A DNA stretch of 64,000 nucleotides from an uncultured Christensenella sp. (GTDB lineage: Bacteria; Bacillota; Clostridia; Christensenellales; Pumilibacteraceae). The translations under genes were made by a program, and so were the position numbers. Positions 41,654 to 50,559 of the stretch are shown one piece after another. The notes beneath the pieces are model-generated. The model was given only the letters and a program-made list of their open reading frames with translations, did no database searches and was not told the origin of the DNA. Every line of letters begins with the position of its first letter. Positions within the stretch are counted from its first letter, which is position 1. The stretch covers positions 95,541-159,540 of the forward strand of contig CAJTND010000002.1 of NCBI GenBank assembly GCA_910577995.1, read 5' to 3'.

Positions 41654-41682
41654 TTGACAAGCGTTGCGCCGCGTTGTATAAT
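41654..41682 (+). promoter_or_regulatory. Consensus promoter for rpmE
   Basis: TTGACA (41654-41659) and TATAAT (41677-41682) are both perfect and 17 bases apart. The leader is about 25 bases. Confidence 0.9.
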
Positions 41683-41713
41683 TGTTAGGCTAAGATTTAT
41701 CAGTGAGGTTATT

Positions 41714-41926
41714 ATGAAAGAAGGCATACATCCCGATTATCATGAGGTCACCGTCGAGTGTGCCTGCGGCGCTAAGTTCGTCACGGGTTCGACGCATAAA
41801 GGCGACGTCGTCAAGGTAGATATCTGCTCCAAGTGCCATCCGTTCTACACGGGCAAGCAAAAGCAGGCGGAGACGGGCGGTCGTATCGCGCGCTTCAACG
41901 AGCGTTCGGAAAAGTCCGGCAAATAG
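41714..41926 (+). CDS. rpmE: 50S ribosomal protein L31, zinc-containing form
   Basis: A 70-residue ribosomal protein. Cys 16, 18, 38 and 41 (CAC and CSKC) make the zinc-binding C+ form, and HPFYTGKQK is the L31 signature. ATG 41714 is chosen because the promoter lies between it and an earlier in-frame start. The leader ends in a weak GAGG site. It is bracketed by its own promoter and terminator and heads the conserved rpmE-yqhQ-prmC-prfA order. Confidence 0.97.
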   Translation: MKEGIHPDYHEVTVECACGAKFVTGSTHKGDVVKVDICSKCHPFYTGKQKQAETGGRIARFNERSEKSGK

Positions 41927-41933
41927 ATTCGGC

Positions 41934-41964
41934 AAAGCGGACGTGTTTTCGTCCGCTTTTTTTT
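41934..41964 (+). terminator. Terminator after rpmE
   Basis: AAAGCGGACG (41934-41943) and CGTCCGCTTT (41950-41959) form a ten-base perfect stem followed by T5. A second weaker hairpin, GAGCGG/CCGCTT with a T8 run, follows at about 41969-42000. Confidence 0.92.
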
Positions 41965-42053
41965 ATCGGAGCGGTAATTATTCCCGCTTCGATTTTTTTT
42001 GATAACTGCGCTGTGCGGAGATAGCTTCCGCTCGGCGTTTCGGTCGGCGGATA

Positions 42054-43823
42054 ATGGGCAATAAGAAAAGCAAAGACAACGGTTACGATACAAAGTCAAA
42101 GACGCGCCGCACTATGATAGGCGGTCAGGCGCTCCTCGAGGGCGTCATGATGCGCGGCAAAAGCTCGGTCGCGATGGCTGTGCGTTCGCCCGACGGCGAG
42201 CTGGAACTGCGCACCGAACGGCTGAAAAAGCCGAGCGTCGCGCGCAAGATACCGCTCGTTCGCGGCGTTATCGTATTTGTCGATTCGTTGCTCGTCGGTA
42301 TGCGCGCGCTGTTGAAGTCGGCGGAAGTCAGCTCGCCCGAGGACGAAACACCGTCCAAGGCGTCAACGGCTATCGCCGTGATATTCGGCGTTATACTCGC
42401 GCTCGGACTGTTTGTCGCCGCGCCATGGTTCGTCGGGTGGGCTATAAAGAACTGGGCGCACTACGATAATATCGCGGTCGTGTCGGTGGTAGAGGGCTGC
42501 ACGCGGCTCGTCATATTCATACTTTACCTTGCGCTCGTCAGGCTGATGCCAGATATCAAGCGTACGTTCATGTACCACGGCGCGGAACACAGGACTATAA
42601 ACTGCTACGAAAAAGGCTTGCAGCTCACCGTGGAGAACGTCCAAAGCTGTTCGACCAAGCATAATCGCTGCGGCACTACTTTTCTGTTTTTCGTCGTGGT
42701 GCTCGCTATACTTTTTTATGCCTTGCTCAACTGGATATTCACGCTGTTTACGGGGCTCGAATTTCTGTTCGGCAATTTCTTTTTTACGCTCGCCGTGCGG
42801 CTGTTGCTCTTGCCCGTGATAGCGGGCTTGTCGTACGAACTGCTCCGCGGGCTCGCGATGCTGCCCGACAATAAGTTCACCGATATCATACGCGCGCCCG
42901 GGCTCGCTCTCCAAAAGCTGTCGACGGCTATCCCCGACGACGGCATGGCGGAATGCGCCATTGCCGCGTTCAACGCGGTGCTCGAGCTCGATGCGGACGC
43001 TGATAAAGAAACGATAGATTTTTACGAGCGCGACTTCGCCAAAGAACGCGCGCGGCTCGCGGCAAGACTTCCCGACGATCCGCAGGACGCTGACTGGATA
43101 TATTGCGAGCTGTTGGACAAAAAACGCGCCGAGCTCGCGTCGGTCAAGCGCGTAAAAACTGGCATAGTCAAGCAAGCCGACGGCTACGCCGACAGACTGC
43201 TCGGCGGGGAGCCGCTCGATTATATTTTGGGCAATTCCGATTTTTGCGGCATAAGGATAAAAGTGGATGAACGCGTGCTCATACCGCGGTTCGAGACCGA
43301 ACTGCTCGCGGCGGAAGCCGTAAAGGAGCTTACGGGCAAGCCCGATGCGGACGCGCTCGATATGTGCACGGGCTCGGGCTGTATCGCGGCGTATATCGCG
43401 CGCAACACCGCCGCGCGAGTGACTGCCGCGGACATAAGCGACGACGCGCTCGATGTTGCGCGCGAGAACTTAAAGGGCTTGGGCGCGACGGTCGTCATGT
43501 CCGATATGTTCGGCGCGATAGAGGGCGAGTTCGACATTATCACGGCAAATCCGCCGTATATCAAGACCTTCGATATTGACGGGCTCGCGCCGCAGGTCAC
43601 GGCACAGCCGCGGCTCGCGCTCGACGGCGGCGAGGACGGACTGAGGTTTTACAGGCTGATAGCAGAGCAAGCGAAAAAGCATATCAAAAAAGGCGGCGTG
43701 CTCATGACCGAGATCGGCTTCGACCAAGCCGATGCGGTGACCGAGCTATTCGCCGGTCTGGGCGAATGCCGAGTTATAAAGGATCTCGACGGAAAGGATA
43801 GGATAGTCGTATGCAGACCATAA
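42054..43823 (+). CDS. prmC: Fusion of YqhQ (DUF1385) membrane protein with PrmC release-factor methyltransferase
   Basis: A single open frame of 589 residues holds two genes that are separate neighbours in most Firmicutes. Residues 1 to about 315 are YqhQ: MIGGQALLEGVMMRG, then FMYHGAEHRTINCYE, with about four transmembrane helices. From about 345 to 589 is PrmC, which methylates the glutamine of the GGQ motif in RF1 and RF2: LIPRFETELLA, the SAM loop DMCTGSGCIAAY and the catalytic NPPY in TANPPYIK. The PrmC N-terminal helical domain is shortened. No frameshift or internal stop separates the halves, and prfA follows with a 13-base overlap. The fusion would tether the methyltransferase to the membrane. 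Confidence 0.9.
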   Translation: MGNKKSKDNGYDTKSKTRRTMIGGQALLEGVMMRGKSSVAMAVRSPDGELELRTERLKKPSVARKIPLVRGVIVFVDSLLVGMRALLKSAEVSSPEDETPSKASTAIAVIFGVILALGLFVAAPWFVGWAIKNWAHYDNIAVVSVVEGCTRLVIFILYLALVRLMPDIKRTFMYHGAEHRTINCYEKGLQLTVENVQSCSTKHNRCGTTFLFFVVVLAILFYALLNWIFTLFTGLEFLFGNFFFTLAVRLLLLPVIAGLSYELLRGLAMLPDNKFTDIIRAPGLALQKLSTAIPDDGMAECAIAAFNAVLELDADADKETIDFYERDFAKERARLAARLPDDPQDADWIYCELLDKKRAELASVKRVKTGIVKQADGYADRLLGGEPLDYILGNSDFCGIRIKVDERVLIPRFETELLAAEAVKELTGKPDADALDMCTGSGCIAAYIARNTAARVTAADISDDALDVARENLKGLGATVVMSDMFGAIEGEFDIITANPPYIKTFDIDGLAPQVTAQPRLALDGGEDGLRFYRLIAEQAKKHIKKGGVLMTEIGFDQADAVTELFAGLGECRVIKDLDGKDRIVVCRP

Positions 43824-44890
43824 AGACCGACAGGCTCGACGCGATAGCGGAGCGCTATGCGCAGCTCGAGGATAAGATACAAGACCCCGCGGTCATCGCA
43901 GACAACAAAGCATGGGCGGAGCTTTGCCGCGAACGCAGCGAGCTGTCGCCGATAGTGGATAAATACGCCGAGTACAAAAAGGCGAAAAGCGACTATGCCG
44001 CCGCGGCGGAGATGCAGGGCTCGGGCGATGCGGAGCTCGAGGCGCTCGCGCGCGAGGAATGCGACAGCCTTACGGAAAAGCTCGCTACGCTCGTCGATGA
44101 GCTGAAAATACTCCTCCTGCCCAAAGACCCCGACGACGGCAAGAATGCCGTGCTCGAGATACGCCCCGCCGCGGGCGGCGAGGAAGCCGCGCTTTTCGCG
44201 TCGGAGCTTTGCCGCATGTACAAAATGTTTGCAGAGCGCAGACGGTGGAAGGTCGAAGATATCTCGCTCAATACGACAGAGCTCGGCGGCGTCAAAGAGG
44301 CGGTGTTCGGCATATCGGGCAAGGACGTCTTTTCGTTCCTCAAATACGAGAGCGGCGTGCACCGCGTACAGCGCGTGCCCGTAACAGAGACGCAGGGACG
44401 CGTCCACACCTCGACGGTGACGGTCGCCGTCTTGCCCGAGGCGGAAACGGTGGACGTGGATATCAACGAAAAAGACATCAAGATAGACACCTACCGTTCG
44501 AGCGGCGCAGGCGGTCAGCATATCAACAAGACGGATTCGGCGATACGCATAACGCACCTGCCGACGGGCATAGTCGTCACGTGCCAGGACCAGCGCAGTC
44601 AGACCAAGAACAAGGAGCGCGCGTTCGCGGTGCTTGCGACCAAGCTCTACGACTATTATCAAGGTCAAAAGGACGAGGCTTACGCATCGCTGAGAAAAGG
44701 ACAGGTCGGCACGGGCGACCGCAGCGAGCGTATCCGCACGTATAACTTTCCGCAAGGTCGAGTGACCGATCACAGGATAGGCTTTACGATATACAGCATA
44801 GACGAATTCATGAACGGCGATCTCGACAAGACCGTCGAGGCTTTGCGGCTCGCCGACCAAACAGCCAAGCTCGAGGGCGCGGCAGACTGA
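43811..44890 (+). CDS. prfA: Peptide chain release factor 1
   Basis: Reads UAA and UAG and triggers peptide release. The 359-residue protein has the anticodon-like PxT tripeptide as PVT in RVQRVPVTETQG and the peptidyl-transferase GGQ in SSGAGGQHINKTDSA. The ATG lies inside the end of the yqhQ-prmC gene, so its product and its modifying enzyme are translationally coupled. Length and motifs are normal for RF1 rather than RF2. Confidence 0.97.
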   Translation: MQTIKTDRLDAIAERYAQLEDKIQDPAVIADNKAWAELCRERSELSPIVDKYAEYKKAKSDYAAAAEMQGSGDAELEALAREECDSLTEKLATLVDELKILLLPKDPDDGKNAVLEIRPAAGGEEAALFASELCRMYKMFAERRRWKVEDISLNTTELGGVKEAVFGISGKDVFSFLKYESGVHRVQRVPVTETQGRVHTSTVTVAVLPEAETVDVDINEKDIKIDTYRSSGAGGQHINKTDSAIRITHLPTGIVVTCQDQRSQTKNKERAFAVLATKLYDYYQGQKDEAYASLRKGQVGTGDRSERIRTYNFPQGRVTDHRIGFTIYSIDEFMNGDLDKTVEALRLADQTAKLEGAAD

Positions 44891-44909
44891 CGGAGGTAAA
44901 AGAACTGTC

Positions 44910-46055
44910 ATGGGAAATAACGATCGGCGCGGACAAAAGATAAAGGGCTGTCTTATAGTCGCGATCATATTCGGCGGTTTCTTCGCAATGGGCGGAACGT
45001 CTGTTTTTCTTTCCGAGATAGGCAGTAAGTTCGTCATGTTGCCCGTGGGACTGTACTTCGGTACGTTCATCATCATAGGTATCGTCGCCTCCCTGAGAGA
45101 CGTTAAAAAACGCAAAAAGAATGCCGAGCGCTCCGTTTCCCAAAGCAACGACCCTTTTGCGTCGTCGGACGACAAAGACGAATCCGATCTTGTGGACAGG
45201 GAATCCGACGAGCTGTTCGACGTGCTTTGCGAAAGGTGCGACGACGATACATACGACGTTGTATACAACGCATGGAACGATCGCGACAACGAGATACTCG
45301 ACGGTCCGCTTACAAGCGACGTCGACGATAAGCTTCGTCTTGTCAATATCCGCAAGTACCGCGGTCTTATAGAGTATTACTCAGGCAATAAGAGCAAAGA
45401 CGATCCCGAGCTCATTAGTATAAATGCGGAAATGATGGCGAGCTACCTCATGCGCGACGATCTCGTTCGTCTGTGTGACGAAGAAACTTTTTCTCTGCTC
45501 AATAATGCGCTCGCCGAGCTCACGACGGACGGCAACCGACCCGAGAACGTCGCGATATTCCAAGAACTCATCGACAGCCGCAAGACGCTCACGAGCGACA
45601 TCGAGCCCAAGTCCATTCATATAACCGAGGACGAGATGCGCGACTACTTTGACGCGCACGGCGGACTTGTGACCGATAAGTACAACTACGAGCCGAAAAA
45701 GACTGCGAAAAAGCCGAGACCCGCGGTCGCGGTAAGCGACGATAAGCCCGAAATAACGAGCACCGTAGCGCAGGAAAAACCCGTGATAGAAGCGACCCCC
45801 GCGCCTGCCGTAAGGCAATACGTGCACGCCAAAGCCGAGCTGACGCAAGCAATTAGCGGCGCGACGGTAGAAAAAGCCGAGCCTAAGGTCGAGAAAGAAA
45901 CGCCCGTTGACACCGCCGAACCGACGCTCGGACAAGAGCCGGAAAAAGCGCCCGCACCGACGGCGGCGAGTGCAAGCGAACCCGCGCCGAGCGCAGAAAG
46001 CGGCGCAAAGAGCAAACGTCCGACGGTCGGTTACAGGTCGATAGGCAAGAAGTAA
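44910..46055 (+). CDS. Hypothetical membrane protein with Pro/Ala/Glu-rich tail, 381 residues
   Basis: I do not recognise this protein. Two hydrophobic segments (about 13-35 and 42-62) form a hairpin in the membrane, followed by a charged Asp/Glu/Ser-rich linker, a helical region (about 95-245) and a low-complexity tail from about 250 rich in P, A, E, K and T. The C-terminus TVGYRSIGKK is basic. It is 19 bases after prfA with a GGAGG site and 11 bases before galM, so it is probably read with both. The tail suggests a wall-spanning or protein-binding role. Confidence 0.7.
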   Translation: MGNNDRRGQKIKGCLIVAIIFGGFFAMGGTSVFLSEIGSKFVMLPVGLYFGTFIIIGIVASLRDVKKRKKNAERSVSQSNDPFASSDDKDESDLVDRESDELFDVLCERCDDDTYDVVYNAWNDRDNEILDGPLTSDVDDKLRLVNIRKYRGLIEYYSGNKSKDDPELISINAEMMASYLMRDDLVRLCDEETFSLLNNALAELTTDGNRPENVAIFQELIDSRKTLTSDIEPKSIHITEDEMRDYFDAHGGLVTDKYNYEPKKTAKKPRPAVAVSDDKPEITSTVAQEKPVIEATPAPAVRQYVHAKAELTQAISGATVEKAEPKVEKETPVDTAEPTLGQEPEKAPAPTAASASEPAPSAESGAKSKRPTVGYRSIGKK

Positions 46056-46066
46056 AGGAGATCGGC

Positions 46067-47065
46067 ATGCTCGAAAATAGGATTTACGATATGCATGACG
46101 GCGCGTACGTTATGATGTATACGCTCGGCGACGGACTGCTGTCGGTGGATATGATCGACCGCGGCGCGCGTATCAATGCGATACGCGTAAACGGCGTCGA
46201 CGTTGCGCTTGGGTTCGATTCGGTGAGCGATTACGCAGCGAGCAAGACCTACGCGGGCGCGACGGTCGGACGCGTCGCCAACCGCATAGCAAAGGGCAGG
46301 TTCTCGCTCGGCGGCAGGCAGTACTTATTAGCCGTCAACAACGGCGAAAACCACCTGCACGGCGGAGAGCACGGCTTCGACGATAAGCCGTTTGAACTGA
46401 TAGAAAAAGACGACGAGTCGATAACGCTCGCCTATACGAGCATCGACGGCGAGGAGGGTTATCCCGGCACGCTGACGCTCCGCGTCAAATTCACCGTCAA
46501 AGACGGCTCGCTCGTGATAGGGTTTTCGGCGGCGAGCGACGCAGATACTATATGGTCGCCGACAAACCATACATATTTCAACTTAGACGGAGATGCGGAG
46601 ACCTGCCTCGATAACGTGCTTACGATAAACGCCGACCGCTACACTCCGACGGACGGCGGGCTGATCCCGACGGGCGAGATTCGCTCGGTATCGGGTACGC
46701 CGTTCGACTTCCGCAAGCCGATCGAAATAGGCGCGCGGTTCGGCGCGGCGGAGCTTAAAGCTACCGACGGTTACGACCATAACTACGTGCTCGGTCGCGA
46801 CGGATGCGCCGCAGTCGCTTACGGAAAAAAGACGGGCATCGAAATGACGCTCTCTACCGACCTCCCGTGCATGCAGTTCTATACGGGCGGCTCGCTCGGC
46901 GGTTGCAAGGGCAAACGCGGCGCGAGATACGGCAAGTGGGCGGGATTCTGTCTCGAACCGCAGTATGCGCCCGACGCTGTAAATCATGATGAGTTTCAAA
47001 AACCTCTGCTCGAAAAGGGCAGGATAAAAAAGCACTGTATCGAATATAAGTTTTTGTGCAAGTGA
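46067..47065 (+). CDS. galM: Aldose 1-epimerase (mutarotase)
   Basis: Interconverts alpha and beta anomers of glucose and galactose. The 332-residue protein has NGENHLHGG, NHTYFNLDG with a catalytic His, DHNYVL and the catalytic Glu in FCLEPQYAPDAVN. There is no signal peptide, so it acts in the cytoplasm. ATG 46067 follows AAAGGAG. It is the last gene before a terminator and next to the glycan region, where it could serve incoming sugars; its Leloir partner galT is at 23.6 kb. Confidence 0.93.
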   Translation: MLENRIYDMHDGAYVMMYTLGDGLLSVDMIDRGARINAIRVNGVDVALGFDSVSDYAASKTYAGATVGRVANRIAKGRFSLGGRQYLLAVNNGENHLHGGEHGFDDKPFELIEKDDESITLAYTSIDGEEGYPGTLTLRVKFTVKDGSLVIGFSAASDADTIWSPTNHTYFNLDGDAETCLDNVLTINADRYTPTDGGLIPTGEIRSVSGTPFDFRKPIEIGARFGAAELKATDGYDHNYVLGRDGCAAVAYGKKTGIEMTLSTDLPCMQFYTGGSLGGCKGKRGARYGKWAGFCLEPQYAPDAVNHDEFQKPLLEKGRIKKHCIEYKFLCK

Positions 47066-47087
47066 TTTAGCGCTATATTGCAATAAC

Positions 47088-47120
47088 GCCCGTCGTCTTT
47101 TACAGCCGGCGGGCTTTTTT
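47088..47120 (+). terminator. Terminator after galM
   Basis: GCCCGTCG (47088-47095) pairs with CGGCGGGC (47107-47114), with one G-U pair, followed by T6. Confidence 0.82.
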
Positions 47121-47189
47121 ATTGACGGATAATTATGGCTGCGGACAGTATACTTATTCTCAATTATATATAATAAATAAACCTAATGA

Positions 47190-47203
47190 AGAAAACGTTT
47201 ATT
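47190..47203. promoter_or_regulatory. Possible catabolite-response (cre-like) site
   Basis: AGAAAACGTTTATT fits 11 of 14 positions of the CcpA cre consensus TGNAARCGNWWWCA. It lies about 90 bases before the 758-residue lipoprotein gene in an A/T-rich leader. Chance matches are common in A/T-rich DNA. Confidence 0.3.
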
Positions 47204-47283
47204 TACAAGTTCCTTTTTCTATTATAGACTTACAAGCGTGAGGGAGCGCGATGCGCTCAATACAAGAATAAAGGAGAAGAAAG

Positions 47284-49560
47284 ATGGTCAAGCAAAGAAA
47301 GTGGCTGATCACGGTCGTCGCGGCTGTTTTGGCATTGGCGATGGGCATGGCGCTTGTCGCGTGCGGCGGCAAGAAATTGACGGTCACTTGGACTTACGAG
47401 TCGACGCAGGCGGAGGTGCTTACCGAGGACGGTAAAGCGTTGCCGACGAGCGTCAAAAAGGGCGCGGAGGTGTCCTTTACCGCAAAGGGCATCAACGGCT
47501 ACGAGGTCGTATCCGTAAAAGCCAACGGCGCGACGGTGCGCGCGACTAACGGCGTTTATAAAACGGCTATCGACGAAAAAACCGAGATAGTGGTCGAAAC
47601 GGCGGAGAAGATACGCAATGTCACCGTCACCGCAAAACCGACCAAGCTCGTTTACATAGCAGGCGAAGAGGTCGACAAAACCGGTATGACCGTCGAAGTC
47701 GAGTACGAAACAGACAGAAAAGAAACGGTGACTGACTATTCGGTCATCTATAATACGGGTTCGTGCTTCGTCATAGGCGACGAATCGTTCAAGGTGCGCT
47801 ACAACGGCGTTACGAGCGAGACGGTCGCGCTTGACGAAAAGACCAAGCTTGTCGTCGCGATAGATCCCGACGGCGGCGCGGTCTCCGATGAGTATATCGC
47901 CGCGCTTTGCGAAAAGTATGCGGACAAAGTGGCGGTCGACCAAACGACCAAGGTCGTAACGATATCGTATGCCGAGCCTATAACAGAGGATATAGTTCTT
48001 CCCGTGGTCGACAAGACCAAGACGGAAGTCCAAAAAGGACTCGAGGGCGATTATACGTTCCGCGGCTGGAAAACCGACGGCAACGAGGCGATAACTTCGA
48101 TAAGCAAAGAAGCCGTCGTCAGCGTCACCTGCAAAGCGGAATACGAGGCTAACCTCGTCACGCTTTCCGAGATCAAGTACGAGCTTCGCAAGGAAACCGT
48201 CAATAAGGAAGACGGCACGACAGAGGAGAAGGAAATACCGTACCTTATCATCAAAGGCGAATTCAAGCTCGCCGATTCGGTCAACCTCTATCTTTACGAG
48301 GGCAACGACGAGGTCGAGTTCAACGGACCTACCATCAAGAAAGAAGAAGGCGCTACCGACAGATCATTCGAGCTGCTGTTCAATATGCGTTCGCTCGCCG
48401 ATGCATCGACCGAGGAAGTCGACTACATGGGCAAGTGGATGGATATCAAGTTCGTCGCCGAGCTCGACAAGAAAGAAGAGACCATGGCTATCGATATGGC
48501 TATGTACGGCTCTATTGTCGATAAAGACCAGATAATCCACGACGACAAGTACAAATACATGTTCGCCACTTATACCGATAGCGACAGCGGCATCACGACG
48601 CTCAAGGCTCTTTACAACGAGTACGTGCCCATCACGGCGGCTCTTACCGGCTCGCTCGATAAGGACGGCGTTCCCGAACTCACGATCGCGGGCGTTATCG
48701 ACATAACCGAATACTTCGGCAAGCAGGTCGCTGTCGATATAGAGGTAGACGGTAATCGCCATTACAAATACGCAAATATAGGCGAGAAAGGCGCTTACAC
48801 ACTGACCTTTACTCTCGACAAAGCGACGTTCCCGACCTATAAAGATATGTATATGCACTTTGCCATCGTCGAGCCGGCGGCAGACGACGCGGAACATACC
48901 GTTATATGGAAAGACGGCAACTACGGCAACTTCACCAACACCTGGGTGTCTACCGACAATCTGGAAAGGGTGACGATAGGACTTATCGAAAACAGCTTTG
49001 CGCTCAAGGTAGTAGGCACGAAAGGCGACGGCTACTACATCGGTTACGGTAAGTGGGGCGGCATGGTGCTTTACGGCATACAGGACAACTTTGAGACCTT
49101 TAATAAAGCTACCGAAGTCGTTTCGTACAAAGTGACGGAAAAAGACGGCAAGGCGTGGCTTGAGATGAAAGGCACTTACGACGGCGGTACCTATGCGACG
49201 GCAGCCGACTTCGAGAAAGCCGTCAAGACTTTCTATATGGCTTGGATGAAAAAAGAAGTTTGGACGCCGCACGCGTACACCTGGGGCACGAATGCCGTAT
49301 TGACGGCAGCCGACGGAGCGTGGACGATAGAACTTGATATCACCGACGTACCAGTGAATACGGGCACGGACAGCGATACCGTTTACTTCCACTTCGGCGT
49401 GGACGGCAAGAACTACGAGATAGCGGATGCCGATCTCGACAAGATCGACAGTGCGTCCGTCACCGTGGGCGGCAATACGTACGAGGTGCTTGCGGTCGAG
49501 CTGTGGGGCGCGAAGCTCATGGCTATAAAGGTCGCCGAAGCGCCTGCCGCCGCCGAATAA
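47284..49560 (+). CDS. Large surface lipoprotein with Ig-like (Big_3-type) domain
   Basis: A 758-residue exported protein. The signal peptide ends in a lipobox (MALVAC, lipidated Cys 27). An early segment (about 110-185: KLVYIAGEEVDKTGMTVEVEY to FKVRYNGV) matches bacterial Ig-like group 3 repeats. A short segment with YTFRGWKTDG resembles an InlB-type B repeat. The remainder is beta-rich, acidic, with aromatic residues (FTNTWVSTDN, WMKKEVWTPHAYTWG) that could bind sugars. I cannot name a catalytic domain. The ATG follows AAAGGAG. It precedes the glycan regulators and is probably a binding or scaffold protein. Confidence 0.78.
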   Translation: MVKQRKWLITVVAAVLALAMGMALVACGGKKLTVTWTYESTQAEVLTEDGKALPTSVKKGAEVSFTAKGINGYEVVSVKANGATVRATNGVYKTAIDEKTEIVVETAEKIRNVTVTAKPTKLVYIAGEEVDKTGMTVEVEYETDRKETVTDYSVIYNTGSCFVIGDESFKVRYNGVTSETVALDEKTKLVVAIDPDGGAVSDEYIAALCEKYADKVAVDQTTKVVTISYAEPITEDIVLPVVDKTKTEVQKGLEGDYTFRGWKTDGNEAITSISKEAVVSVTCKAEYEANLVTLSEIKYELRKETVNKEDGTTEEKEIPYLIIKGEFKLADSVNLYLYEGNDEVEFNGPTIKKEEGATDRSFELLFNMRSLADASTEEVDYMGKWMDIKFVAELDKKEETMAIDMAMYGSIVDKDQIIHDDKYKYMFATYTDSDSGITTLKALYNEYVPITAALTGSLDKDGVPELTIAGVIDITEYFGKQVAVDIEVDGNRHYKYANIGEKGAYTLTFTLDKATFPTYKDMYMHFAIVEPAADDAEHTVIWKDGNYGNFTNTWVSTDNLERVTIGLIENSFALKVVGTKGDGYYIGYGKWGGMVLYGIQDNFETFNKATEVVSYKVTEKDGKAWLEMKGTYDGGTYATAADFEKAVKTFYMAWMKKEVWTPHAYTWGTNAVLTAADGAWTIELDITDVPVNTGTDSDTVYFHFGVDGKNYEIADADLDKIDSASVTVGGNTYEVLAVELWGAKLMAIKVAEAPAAAE

Positions 49561-49590
49561 AGAGTTAAAGATCCTCCTCTATACTTTTAC

Positions 49591-49633
49591 GACGGGCGAC
49601 TGCGGCGGTAATGCTGCGGTCGTTCGTCTTTTT
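49591..49633 (+). terminator. Terminator after the 758-residue lipoprotein gene
   Basis: A 15-base arm beginning GACGGGCGAC (49591-49605) pairs, with several G-U pairs, to CTGCGGTCGTTCGTC (49614-49628) and is followed by T5. Confidence 0.8.
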
Positions 49634-49653
49634 GTGCTCGGCGCGCGGCGGCT

Positions 49654-49687
49654 AAAATACTGCGGTGATTGTATAAAATACTGCGGT
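49654..49687. repeat. Direct repeat AAAATACTGCGGT, two copies 21 bases apart
   Basis: Identical 13-base copies lie at 49654-49666 and 49675-49687. The 21-base period is two helical turns, the layout of a binding site for a dimeric or AraC-type regulator. They lie 36 bases upstream of the extended -10 box of the TetR-AraC unit. Confidence 0.7.
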
Positions 49688-49722
49688 AACGCGCGGCGGT
49701 GCGTACATTGGCACAGCATATT

Positions 49723-49731
49723 TGTTATAAT
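49723..49731 (+). promoter_or_regulatory. Extended -10 promoter for the TetR-AraC unit
   Basis: TGTTATAAT (49723-49731) is a perfect extended -10. No good -35 is seen at the proper distance, which fits an activator-dependent promoter with the upstream direct repeats. Confidence 0.55.
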
Positions 49732-49835
49732 ATTTCGGTACTTATCGTTTTACTGCAATTATCCCTCGCTTTATACCGAATAAAGCGCATATTTTGTTAC
49801 ATACTAAAAGACCCAACTACAAAGGGGAAGATGCC

Positions 49836-50531
49836 ATGAACATGAAAAAGCTGTTTGAGCAGAGCATGTGGGATTTGCTCGAGCGCAAAAGCATCGGTAA
49901 CATCACTGTAAATATGCTCGTCGAACAAGTCGGCTCTTGTAAGGGTACTTTTTACAAGTATTACCTCGACAAATTCGACTTATGCTGTGCCTGCCTTAAA
50001 AACAGGCTTTATGACGGTATAAACACGGACGGCGGGTTCGAGGAGTTCTGCGCGTCCGCGCTCGATCTGTTCCGTCAAAACGCGACCGTAGTGCGGCACG
50101 CGTTCGATTCCGACGAAATAAATTCCGTGCGTCATTACCACGAGCAGCTGACGGCGGAGATGCTGTATTCCGTTACGGGTATAGACGCGGACGGCGCGAC
50201 CAATGCGGAGCGGGTGTGCGTCGAGAGCTATGCGCGCAACGTGACGACCATGACGGTCGACTGGCTGTGCCGCAACTGCAAAGAGAGCGCGGCGGACTTG
50301 CTGTCGTACATAACGGCGGTCGCGCCGCATCAAATATCCGAGAGGATATACGAAAAGACGGGGGGGGGGGCGCTCCTAAAAAATAAGTCTGCGGCGAGAG
50401 CGGCAGACTCCGCCGTCATCCTTACGGGCGTGCGCGACGGACAGGAAGTCGTGTACGTAACGGCGGATTACGTCGGAGATAAACAGGACGGCAAAGCCGT
50501 ATGCATCGGCTACACGGTCGCGGCACGATAG
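49836..50531 (+). CDS. TetR-family regulator with an in-gene poly-G tract
   Basis: As read, 231 residues: an N-terminal helix-turn-helix (ITVNMLVEQVGSCKGTFYKYY, about 19-45) and a helical ligand domain. ATG 49836 follows AGGGGAAG; an in-frame TTG at 49794 lacks such a site. Near the end lies a run of 11 G. With one G fewer the protein would stop at 180 residues, with one more at 183, close to the 178 of the other TetR in this window; the 50-residue extension in the present phase is not typical of the family. Tract length therefore decides the C-terminus. It precedes the AraC-type gene by 28 bases. Confidence 0.8.
   Translation: MNMKKLFEQSMWDLLERKSIGNITVNMLVEQVGSCKGTFYKYYLDKFDLCCACLKNRLYDGINTDGGFEEFCASALDLFRQNATVVRHAFDSDEINSVRHYHEQLTAEMLYSVTGIDADGATNAERVCVESYARNVTTMTVDWLCRNCKESAADLLSYITAVAPHQISERIYEKTGGGALLKNKSAARAADSAVILTGVRDGQEVVYVTADYVGDKQDGKAVCIGYTVAAR
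50360..50370. repeat. Poly-G tract (11 G) inside the TetR gene
   Basis: Eleven consecutive G bases span the codons after Thr175. Such tracts slip easily during replication. Loss or gain of one base brings a stop within four to eight codons. Confidence 0.85.
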
Positions 50532-50559
50532 CTCGACAACAGAGGAAAGAGGCGAGAAC

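Noticed and set aside
49561..49720. A CRISPR-like array from the repeated CTGCGG motif
   Set aside because: There are only two full 13-base copies with an 8-base gap, plus a terminator stem that shares part of the motif; no repeat-spacer pattern.
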